The notes below the pieces were generated by a model. The model was not told the origin of the DNA and did no database searches. It worked only from the letters and a program-made list of their open reading frames with translations. Positions 54,185 through 64,000 of a DNA stretch of 64,000 nt are shown one piece after another; the stretch's first letter is position 1, and each line of letters begins with the position of its first letter. The DNA comes from Phytophthora colocasiae (taxonomy: Eukaryota > Oomycota > Peronosporomycetes > Peronosporales > Peronosporaceae): contig JAGKQI010000096.1 in assembly GCA_018806915.1 (NCBI GenBank), positions 372,001 to 436,000 of the forward strand, written 5' to 3'. A program made the position numbers and the translations under genes.

Positions 54185-57100
54185 GACTATCCGTTTCCAA
54201 AGACAGCTAGCAACCGCCGTGCAATGCAGTCGCTGATGGTAGCGAAGGCTTGGGCTGAAATTACGTCTGCTACCATCATTAGCGGATTTAGAAAAACTCA
54301 ATTGATACCTATTGGCCCCCGTGACGATGTCTTCATCCTTTTTCAACTGGAAGCTGTTGAGAATACTATCGTAGGGTTTACATAATGCACAAGTTTCTGT
54401 CTTATAGGATTTTTATATTGGAGGAGGTGTCACCCCTACAAATCCCTTGATGTCGCACTCAATGCATTTGTCTCACTCTGTCCGAATTTTACGGAATTAA
54501 TATTGCCACGGTCAAACGCACAGTACCCCACTCTCCGTTTGCGTCAAAGCCATGCAATACACGCTGGTGCTGAGCAACTCGACACTTAAACCTTGCGAGA
54601 GGGACAGACTGCCGCTACTAAAAACGCCGCTTACAACGCTTACATCGACGCCAACACCAACCCCAGGCTCACGGACAGCTTCACCACCTACTTCTACCAG
54701 AGCCACCTCACGCATCGCACTGATGGCAGCTCCCAGACACACCAGACCTGCACGAAAAAGTTGCTACCGTTTACAGATCCAGAAGACCCCACACAGAACC
54801 TCTCCAACCATCCTCAACGCTTCTGCACCAGTGATCCATGAGTGTCGCTGTCCACATGCACAGCACCAAGTCGCCAGGTACAGAATGTGCTCCACAAAAA
54901 GGTTAAAAGAGCCTACGCGTGAACGTCGTCATTAGATGCTTGGGGCGCTCTTGTTCTCTAAAGCAAATCAATCTCTAATAAAATATTCAAAAGCACCCAG
55001 ACCTGTTGGTCTGTGCACCACCAGTCAGCACTTCACCACTCCCCGGGTACACCCTCCGAGGCCAGCCCACTCTTAAACGACCCGAAGTACGCCAACTAGG
55101 CAGACCAGCAGTCGGAGTACCTGGTACTCCTGGCAGCGGGCGAAACGTCGACTGAGAGAACAACGGAGCACGGACGTGGTCTTTATCGACCAATCAAGTG
55201 TCGATTAACAAGTGTTCAATTGCGTATAAGATTGATGCGGCATCTTACTTAACACGGAGGCGTACTAGCAAAATGACGTTGGTTGGAGCCTTTAGTCGTC
55301 ATGGATGCGTTGCTAGAGAGACATTACATAGTCGTAGCTATAGAGAAATTACATAGCCTCCTGGTCGTTGAAGACGTCCGCCAGCTAGCTGCAACACTGT
55401 TGAATGTACTTGGTCCCTCCTTCAGATTTATCTTTGACCTGGTGTGTACGCCCCCAGTTGACGGCGGTTGTATGAAGGTCGTTCGATCACAAACGCGCCG
55501 CACTACCCCCCCCCCCCCCCCCCCTCAACGATTGATGCCGGGCAGAGCCCAGGGATGCGTAGTTCGAAGCTGGCGCAGGTTTTAACATCGCTGGATGCTT
55601 TGAAGAAGTCGTGCATTTAACGCACAAACAAACATTGATATTGAGTTCATACAAAATGCCACATGATCGTTAACATGTAGCGGGACAGGTGATACTACTG
55701 AAGCTTTAGATGATAGTGAGAGAGGTGGTGCTACAGACCATGGAAAGTATGGTTGCCGGAGACGAGGGCTTTGAAGCGGATATGGTTCAACGGCTTGCGT
55801 GACACAACGCATGCGTGGTGAGTACGGAATGATTTCGGTATGTCCACTTATACTTCTTCTAACGTGATGGAAACTGTTGAGAATGCATTTAAGTCCGTTC
55901 GTATCGTTGAATCCAATGTACGCGAAGGCGGTGAATGGTTAGTGCCTTCAGAAGTGAGTAGGTGTGTCTGTATGTCTTTAATGAAAAGTATTGGAGGATC
56001 TGATTCGTGTGATAGAGTGATATTGCAGTTTGTACGTGCGAAGTTGTCCAAGGGACTGGCCAATGATGTCAGGATGGATGTATGAATCGCTCGGTACGTG
56101 CTTCGTGGATTGCTGCGTTAGCATCTACTAGTAACTTTTTAGCTGTGCGTTTCCCAATAGATGCAATTTGAGTGTGTTACAAAGTATTGCCCGTGCGGTG
56201 AGAGTTGTTCTAATCGGCAATTCCAACTAGGGTCGACGCTTGCGACTGCAGTGGTTGACTATGAGCAGAAAGGTGTCGGTGTAATTACTCTAAAAGATGT
56301 TGATGTAGGACGTTTCGTTGGTTAATACGTTGGAGAGGTGCTTTGTCGCGAAGAAGCGCGGTTGCGTTCACAGGTAGGCATGGACAGCGCATGTGTGCAT
56401 AGGTATGGCACTAACAAGGGTTGTAAAGATTCACCGAGATGCAAGACATTTTTACATGCTAGAGCTCAATGCGCATTTCGTCACCGATGCTACTCGGATT
56501 GGAGGACGGATGCGGTTTGTTAATCACTCGTGCGACCCTAATTGCCGATTAGAAAATGGAGTGTTCGTGGTCAAGAACGCTGCGGTTTGTTCGCTATTCG
56601 GCGTGTCAAGGCTGGTGATGAACTCATCGTTGACTACAGGTGTGAAAATATTGATTGCAAGTTGAGTAAACTTACAGAATATTGATTTGAGGGACAGCAG
56701 TAACTGCCGTTGTACGTCAGGAATTTGAGTGCCTGTGTGGATCTAGTAGCTGCCAAAGTGTGGTTGGCTTGCTCACCCATAACCAATTTCGTGACAGTTC
56801 ACTTGTGCAGTCATCTACAAAGGAACGATTCGTGCAGCTCATGATGGATAGGTTTTTGCAAATGTGAAACTCTAGTTGTCGAAACAATGCACGGCTCGCA
56901 TGTTAGTGTTTTCAAATAGTTTTGAATCAATGCATGTAAGTTTTCGAATGGCTTTAGTCAAAACCAAACTTACGAAGCTAACAATTTGGCTCAATGGTGA
57001 TGCAATTCGCAGATTTTGTTGGTGTTCTGGAGTCTTACGTGGGTGCGTGACTGTGATTGTGGAATGAATGAATACACGTGTGGGGTTGTTTGTGGGTTGT

Positions 57101-57492
57101 GTCAATAAATGTTGTCGAGATCTCATGGAGCGTCTTGGACTGTGGTTAGTCCATAAAGCTTGGCGTCAACTTGGGGGCAGTTGCGATACAGTTGTAGCTT
57201 CATGGGAGCGATTAAAACCACGGTGCCAGGACGGTGGAGATCTGGATTGTTTGGATCGACGTTTAGCAGTGACACTGTGATCAAGAATGAGTTGGTCTCG
57301 AAGGGGTTTTCTCGCTGTGCATGCTGGAACTCCTGTGATGCACCCGTTATAGCTAATTCAGTAAAATAGCGGTAGCAACAGGTAAACATGATACTGCACT
57401 TTGAAGTATAATGGTTGCTTGGTGCTCGCCAAAGTAGAGTCGGAGAAAATGTAAATCGTAGAAATGGTTTCGCGCACGTTTGGGTTGCTAAT
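54185..57492 (+). repeat. Array unit 3
   Basis: 3308 bp, longest because of a run of 19 C at 55506-55524. It has a private one-A loss in the SET gene near 56553. Confidence 0.9.
55840..56867 (+). pseudogene. SET-domain methyltransferase-like gene, array copy 3
   Basis: Shared TAA in the SET domain plus a private loss of one A near 56553, which shifts frame right after NHSCDPNCRLE. Carries Asn instead of Lys in exon A (LAND, with unit 4). Confidence 0.75.
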
Positions 57493-60400
57493 GACTATCC
57501 GTTTCCAAAGACAGCTAGCAACCGCCGTGCAATGCAGTCGCTGATGGTAGCGAAGGCTTGGGCTGAAATTACGTCTGCTACCATCATTAGCGGATTTAGA
57601 AAAACTCAATTGATACCTATTGGCCCCCGTGACGATGTCTTCATCCTTTTTCAACTGGAAGCTGTTGAGAATACTATCGTAGGGTTTACATAATGCACAA
57701 GTTTCTGTCTTATAGGATTTTTATATTGGAGGAGGTGTCACCCCTACAAATCCCTTGATGTCGCACTCAATGCATTTGTCTCACTCTGTCCGCATTTTAC
57801 GGTATTAATATTGCCACGGTCAAACGCACAGTACCCCACTCTCCGTTTGCGTCAAAGCCATGCAATACACGCTGGTGCTGAGCAACTCGACACTTAAACC
57901 TTGCGAGAGGGACAGACTGCCGCTACTAAAAACGCCGCTTACAACGCTTACATCGACGCCAACGCCAACCCCAGGCTCACGGACAGCTTCACCACCTACT
58001 TCTACCAGAGCCACCTCACGCATCGCACTGATGGCAGCTCCCAGACACACCAGACCTGCACGAAAAAGTTGCTACCGTTTACAGATCCAGAAGACCCCAC
58101 ACAGAACCTCTCCAACCATCCTCAACGCTTCTGCACCAGTGATCCATGAGTGTCGCTGTCCACATGCACAGCACCAAGTCGCCAGGTACAGAATGTGCTC
58201 CACAAAAAGGTTAAAAGAGCCTACGCGTGAACGTCGTCATTAGATGCTTGGGGCGCTCTTGTTCTCTAAAGCAAATCAATCTCTAATAAAATATTCAAAA
58301 GCACCCAGACCTGTTGGTCTGTGCACCACCAGTCAGCACTTCACCACTCCCCGGTACACCCTCCGAGGCCAGCCCACTCTTAAACGACCCGAAGTACGCC
58401 AACTAGGCAGACCAGCAGTCGGAGTACCTGGTACTCCTGGCAGCGGGCGAAACGTCGACTGAGAGAACAACGGAGCACGGACGTGGTCTTTATCGACCAA
58501 TCAAGTGTCGATTAACAAGTGTTCAATTGCGTATAAGATTGATGCGGCATCTTACTTAACACGGAGGCGTACTAGCAAAATGACGTTGGTTGGAGCCTTT
58601 AGTCGTCATGGATGCGTTGCTAGAGAGACATTACATAGTCGTAGCTATAGAGAAATTACATAGCCTCCTGGTCGTTGAAGACGTCCGCCAGCTAGCTGCA
58701 ACACTGTTGAATGTACTTGGTCCCTCCTTCAGATTTATCTTTGACCTGGTGTGTACGCCCCCAGTTGACGGCGGTTGTATGAAGGTCGTTCGATCACAAA
58801 CGCGCCGCACTACCCCCCCCCCCCCCCTCAACGATTGATGCCGGGCAGAGCCCAGGGATGCGTAGTTCGAAGCTGGCGCAGGTTTTAACATCGCTGGATG
58901 CTTTGAAGAAGTCGTGCATTTAACGCACAAACAAACATTGATATTGAGTTCATACAAAATGCCACATGATCGTTAACATGTAGCGGGACAGGTGATACTA
59001 CTGAAGCTTTAGATGATAGTGAGAGAGGTGGTGCTACAGACCATGGAAAGTATGGTTGCCGGAGACGAGGGCTTTGAAGCGGATATGGTTCAACGGCTTG
59101 TGTGACACAACGCATGCGTGGTGAGTACGGAATGATTTCGGTATGTCCACTTATACTTCTTCTAACGTGATGGAAACTGTTGAGAATGCATTTAAGTCCG
59201 TTCGTATCGTTGAATCCAATGTACGCGAAGGCGGTGAATGGTTAGTGCCTTCAGAAGTGAGTAGGTGTGTCTGTATGTCTTTAATGAAAAGTATTGGAGG
59301 ATCTGATTCGTGTGATAGAGTGATATTGCAGTTTGTACGTGCGAAGTTGTCCAAGGGACTGGCCAATGATGTCAGGATGGATGTATGAATCGCTCGGTAC
59401 GTGCTTCGTGGATTGCTGCGTTAGCATCTACTAGTAACTTTTTAGCTGTGCGTTTCCCAATAGATGCAATTTGAGTGTGTTACAAAGTATTGCCCGTGCG
59501 GTGAGAGTTGTTCTAATCGGCAATTCCAACTAGGGTCGACGCTTGCGACTGCAGTGGTTGACTATGAGCAGAAAGGTGTCGGTGTAATTACTCTAAAAGA
59601 TGTTGATGTAGGACGTTTCGTTGGTTAATACGTTGGAGAGGTGCTTTGTCGCGAAGAAGCGCGGTTGCGTTCACAGGTAGGCATGGACAGCGCATGTGTG
59701 CATAGGTATGGCACTAACAAGGGTTGTAAAGATTCACCGAGATGCAAGACATTTTTACATGCTAGAGCTCAATGCGCATTTCGTCACCGATGCTACTCGG
59801 ATTGGAGGACGGATGCGGTTTGTTAATCACTCGTGCGACCCTAATTGCCGATTAGAAAAATGGAGTGTTCGTGGTCAAGAACGCTGCGGTTTGTTCGCTA
59901 TTCGGCGTGTCAAGGCTGGTGATGAACTCATCGTTGACTACAGGTGTGAAAATATTGATTGCAAGTTGAGTAAACTTACAGAATATTGATTTGAGGGACA
60001 GCAGTAACTGCCGTTGTACGTCAGGAATTTGAGTGCCTGTGTGGATCTAGTAGCTGCCAAAGTGTGGTTGGCTTGCTCACCCATAACCAATTTCGTGACA
60101 GTTCACTTGTGCAGTCATCTACAAAGGAACGATTCGTGCAGCTCATGATGGATAGGTTTTTGCAAATGTGAAACTCTAGTTGTCGAAACAATGCACGGCT
60201 CGCATGTTAGTGTTTTCAAATAGTTTTGAATCAATGCATGTAAGTTTTCGAATGGCTTTAGTCAAAACCAAACTTACGAAGCTAACAATTTGGCTCAATG
60301 GTGATGCAATTCGCAGATTTTGTTGGTGTTCTGGAGTCTTACGTGGGTGCGTGACTGTGATTGTGGAATGAATGAATACACGTGTGGGGTTGTTTGTGGG

Positions 60401-60796
60401 TTGTGTCAATAAATGTTGTCGAGATCTCATGGAGCGTCTTGGACTGTGGTTAGTCCATAAAGCTTGGCGTCAACTTGGGGGCAGTTGCGATACAGTTGTA
60501 GCTTCATGGGAGCGATTAAAACCACGGTGCCAGGACGGTGGAGATCTGGATTGTTTGGATCGACGTTTAGCAGTGACACTGTGATCAAGAATGAGTTGGT
60601 CTCGAAGGGGTTTTCTCGCTGTGCATGCTGGAACTCCTGTGATGCACCCGTTATAGCTAATTCAGTAAAATAGCGGTAGCAACAGGTAAACATGATACTG
60701 CACTTTGAAGTATAATGGTTGCTTGGTGCTCGCCAAAGTAGAGTCGGAGAAAATGTAAATCGTAGAAATGGTTTCGCGCACGTTTGGGTTGCTAAT
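57493..60796 (+). repeat. Array unit 4
   Basis: 3304 bp; C run of 15 near 58813-58827. Shares GTCCGCATTTTACGGTATT with unit 5. Confidence 0.9.
59143..60171 (+). pseudogene. SET-domain methyltransferase-like gene, array copy 4
   Basis: Shared TAA only; otherwise open in the four-exon model. LAND variant as in copy 3. Confidence 0.75.
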
Positions 60797-63700
60797 GACT
60801 ATCCGTTTCCAAAGACAGCTAGCAACCGCCGTGCAATGCAGTCGCTGATGGTAGCGAAGGCTTGGGCTGAAATTACGTCTGCTACCATCATTAGCGGATT
60901 TAGAAAAACTCAATTGATACCTATTGGCCCCCGTGACGATGTCTTCATCCTTTTTCAACTGGAAGCTGTTGAGAATACTATCGTAGGGTTTACATAATGC
61001 ACAAGTTTCTGTCTTATAGGATTTTTATATTGGAGGAGGTGTCACCCCTACAAATCCCTTGATGTCGCACTCAATGCATTTGTCTCACTCTGTCCGCATT
61101 TTACGGTATTAATATTGCCACGGTCAAACGCACAGTACCCCACTCTCCGTTTGCGTCAAAGCCATGCAATACACGCTGGTGCTGAGCAACTCGACACTTA
61201 AACCTTGCGAGAGGGACAGACTGCCGCTACTAAAAACGCCGCTTACAACGCTTACATCGACGCCAACGCCAACCCCAGGCTCACGGACAGCTTCACCACC
61301 TACTTCTACCAGAGCCACCTCACGCATCGCACTGATGGCAGCTCCCAGACACACCAGACCTGCACGAAAAAGTTGCTACCGTTTACAGATCCAGAAGACC
61401 CCACACAGAACCTCTCCAACCATCCTCAACGCTTCTGCACCAGTGATCCATGAGTGTCGCTGTCCACATGCACAGCACCAAGTCGCCAGGTACAGAATGT
61501 GCTCCACAAAAAGGTTAAAAGAGCCTACGCGTGAACGTCGTCATTAGATGCTTGGGGCGCTCTTGTTCTCTAAAGCAAATCAATCTCTAATAAAATATTC
61601 AAAAGCACCCAGACCTGTTGGTCTGTGCACCACCAGTCAGCACTTCACCACTCCCCGGGTACACCCTCCGAGGCCAGCCCACTCTTAAACGACCCGAAGT
61701 ACGCCAACTAGGCAGACCAGCAGTCGGAGTACCTGGTACTCCTGGCAGCGGGCGAAACGTCGACTGAGAGAACAACGGAGCACGGACGTGGTCTTTATCG
61801 ACCAATCAAGTGTCGATTAACAAGTGTTCAATTGCGTATAAGATTGATGCGGCATCTTACTTAACACGGAGGCGTACTAGCAAAATGACGTTGGTTGGAG
61901 CCTTTAGTCGTCATGGATGCGTTGCTAGAGAGACATTACATAGTCGTAGCTATAGAGAAATTACATAGCCTCCTGGTCGTTGAAGACGTCCGCCAGCTAG
62001 CTGCAACACTGTTGAATGTACTTGGTCCCTCCTTCAGATTTATCTTTGACCTGGTGTGTACGCCCCCAGTTGACGGCGGTTGTATGAAGGTCGTTCGATC
62101 ACAAACGCGCCGCACTACCCCTCAACGATTGATGCCGGGCAGAGCCCAGGGATGCGTAGTTCGAAGCTGGCGCAGGTTTTAACATCGCTGGATGCTTTGA
62201 AGAAGTCGTGCATTTAACGCACAAACAAACATTGATATTGAGTTCATACAAAATGCCACATGATCGTTAACATGTAGCGGGACAGGTGATACTACTGAAG
62301 CTTTAGATGATAGTGAGAGAGGTGGTGCTACAGACCATGGAAAGTATGGTTGCCGGAGACGAGGGCTTTGAAGCGGATATGGTTCAACGGCTTGTGTGAC
62401 ACAACGCATGCGTGGTGAGTACGGAATGATTTCGGTATGTCCACTTATACTTCTTCTAACGTGATGGAAACTGTTGAGAATGCATTTAAGTCCGTTCGTA
62501 TCGTTGAATCCAATGTACGCGAAGGCGGTGAATGGTTAGTGCCTTCAGAAGTGAGTAGGTGTGTCTGTATGTCTTTAATGAAAAGTATTGGAGGATCTGA
62601 TTCGTGTGATAGAGTGATATTGCAGTTTGTACGTGCGAAGTTGTCCAAGGGACTGGCCAAGGATGTCAGGATGGATGTATGAATCGCTCGGTACGTGCTT
62701 CGTGGATTGCTGCGTTAGCATCTACTAGTAACTTTTTAGCTGTGCGTTTCCCAATAGATGCAATTTGAGTGTGTTACAAAGTATTGCCCGTGCGGTGAGA
62801 GTTGTTCTAATCGGCAATTCCAACTAGGGTCGACGCTTGCGACTGCAGTGGTTGACTATGAGCAGAAAGGTGTCGGTGTAATTACTCTAAAAGATGTTGA
62901 TGTAGGACGTTTCGTTGGTTAATACGTTGGAGAGGTGCTTTGTCGCGAAGAAGCGCGGTTGCGTTCACAGGTAGGCATGGACAGCGCATGTGTGCATAGG
63001 TATGGCACTAACAAGGGTTGTAAAGATTCACCGAGATGCAAGACATTTTTACATGCTAGAGCTCAATGCGCATTTCGTCACCGATGCTACTCGGATTGGA
63101 GGACGGATGCGGTTTGTTAATCACTCGTGCGACCCTAATTGCCGATTAGAAAAATGGAGTGTTCGTGGTCAAGAACGCTGCGGTTTGTTCGCTATTCGGC
63201 GTGTCAAGGCTGGTGATGAACTCATCGTTGACTACAGGTGTGAAAATATTGATTGCAAGTTGAGTAAACTTACAGAATATTGATTTGAGGGACAGCAGTA
63301 ACTGCCGTTGTACGTCAGGAATTTGAGTGCCTGTGTGGATCTAGTAGCTGCCAAAGTGTGGTTGGCTTGCTCACCCATAACCAATTTCGTGACAGTTCAC
63401 TTGTGCAGTCATCTACAAAGGAACGATTCGTGCAGCTCATGATGGATAGGTTTTTGCAAATGTGAAACTCTAGTTGTCGAAACAATGCACGGCTCGCATG
63501 TTAGTGTTTTCAAATAGTTTTGAATCAATGCATGTAAGTTTTCGAATGGCTTTAGTCAAAACCAAACTTACGAAGCTAACAATTTGGCTCAATGGTGATG
63601 CAATTCGCAGATTTTGTTGGTGTTCTGGAGTCTTACGTGGGTGCGTGACTGTGATTGTGGAATGAATGAATACACGTGTGGGGTTGTTTGTGGGTTGTGT

Positions 63701-64000
63701 CAATAAATGTTGTCGAGATCTCATGGAGCGTCTTGGACTGTGGTTAGTCCATAAAGCTTGGCGTCAACTTGGGGGCAGTTGCGATACAGTTGTAGCTTCA
63801 TGGGAGCGATTAAAACCACGGTGCCAGGACGGTGGAGATCTGGATTGTTTGGATCGACGTTTAGCAGTGAAACTGTGATCAAGAATGAGTTGGTCTCGAA
63901 GGGGTTTTCTCGCTGTGCATGCTGGAACTCCTGTGATGCACCCGTTATAGCTAATTCAGTAAAATAGCGGTAGCAACAGGTAAACATGATACTGCACTTT
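60797..64000 (+). repeat. Array unit 5, truncated by window end
   Basis: At least 3204 bp; C run of 4 near 62117. The right boundary of the array is not in the window, so the copy number is a minimum. Confidence 0.9.
62437..63465 (+). pseudogene. SET-domain methyltransferase-like gene, array copy 5
   Basis: Shared TAA only; otherwise open. LAKD variant as in copy 2, but GACTATGAGCAG as in copies 3 and 4. Confidence 0.75.

Larger units (their letters stand above)
47603..64000 (+). repeat. Head-to-tail tandem array, five units of about 3.3 kb
   Basis: Units start at the same word (GACTATCCGTTTCCAAAG) at 47603, 50896, 54185, 57493 and 60797. Lengths are 3293, 3289, 3308 and 3304 bp, and the fifth is cut by the window. 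Each internal junction reads TTGCTAAT then GACTATCC, while unit 1 is preceded by different sequence (ATCATGCC), which marks the left boundary. Differences are a handful of substitutions, one-base indels and a C run of 4-19. Contents per unit: pogo-like transposase C-terminus, a non-coding or unknown stretch, a SET-domain gene, then about 600 bp more. Confidence 0.95.

Noticed and set aside
47930..61547. The 127-codon Thr/Pro-rich ORF and its overlapping frames in each array unit
   Set aside because: Open in all five units, but the units are nearly identical, so conservation proves nothing. It has no known motif and overlapping frames are equally open.
47603..64000. Array taken as ribosomal DNA or a centromeric satellite
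   Set aside because: No rRNA sequence is present, and the unit is 3.3 kb with transposase and SET coding remains, not a short satellite.
47603..64000. Array taken as pure assembly error
   Set aside because: The units differ by private indels and substitutions, which would not arise from one copy repeated. Misordering remains possible.
1..64000. Secreted RXLR or Crinkler effectors
   Set aside because: No ORF shows a signal peptide followed by RXLR/EER or LFLAK motifs, although such genes are common in repeat-rich oomycete DNA.
1..64000. CRISPR arrays or prokaryotic operons
   Set aside because: No regular short repeats with unique spacers; genes have spliceosomal introns.

Overview
The window is eukaryotic and most probably from an oomycete, very likely Phytophthora or a close relative. 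Single-copy genes are compact, with 50-80 nt GT-AG introns that often carry a CTAAC branch site. They lie beside a dense mix of degraded transposons that includes a Crypton tyrosine recombinase, a class well known from oomycetes. One promoter has an Inr/FPR-like core. There are no bacterial features. The genus is inferred from style, not from a database match.

Gene-rich left part (1-25078). The window opens inside an ATR checkpoint kinase gene (2-7903). An apparently complete PIF/Harbinger transposon (7904-10336) sits exactly at the ATR stop codon. Then follow a ketohexokinase-like pfkB kinase with 5 exons (10415-11653), a METTL22-like methyltransferase with 5 exons (11792-13082), a convergent unknown gene with 4 exons (13118-14763, minus), and a membrane-anchored RanBP2-zinc-finger/HECT ubiquitin ligase (14995-17222, minus). 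A small unknown ORF and a DUF676 serine esterase (17758-19874) come next. A second ketohexokinase-like gene (20014-23749, minus) has its last exon cut by a 2.49 kb transposon with 9-bp target duplications. A RING-H2 protein (24227-25078) closes this part.

Transposon graveyard (about 25.7-47.6 kb). It holds a Crypton with a tyrosine recombinase and a GCR1_C-like C-terminus, a tRNA-like sequence, and a second element with the same long TIRs that carries a MULE/FAR1 transposase broken by one stop. Further on are a DDE_4 transposase fragment, a Ty1/copia element (minus strand) whose integrase is split by a 1.9 kb solo LTR, two gypsy gag fragments in opposite orientation, a 42-bp-arm hairpin, a decayed Helitron Rep/helicase, and a pogo-like transposase remnant.

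Tandem array (47603 to the window end). A 3.29-3.31 kb unit is repeated head to tail five times, the last copy running off the window. Each unit starts with the 3' end of the pogo-like transposase and contains a 4-exon AWS-SET-postSET histone-methyltransferase-like gene. All five copies carry the same TAA within the SET domain, so the lesion predates the amplification. Variants between units are mosaic, which suggests unequal exchange or conversion.

The conserved genes do not form one pathway; they look like an ordinary housekeeping block (DNA damage, sugar phosphorylation, protein methylation, ubiquitylation, lipid hydrolysis). Transposons have altered their 3' ends at two places. The most unusual items are the chimeric transposon family with shared TIRs (20114-22599 and 28588-31156) and the SET/pogo tandem array.
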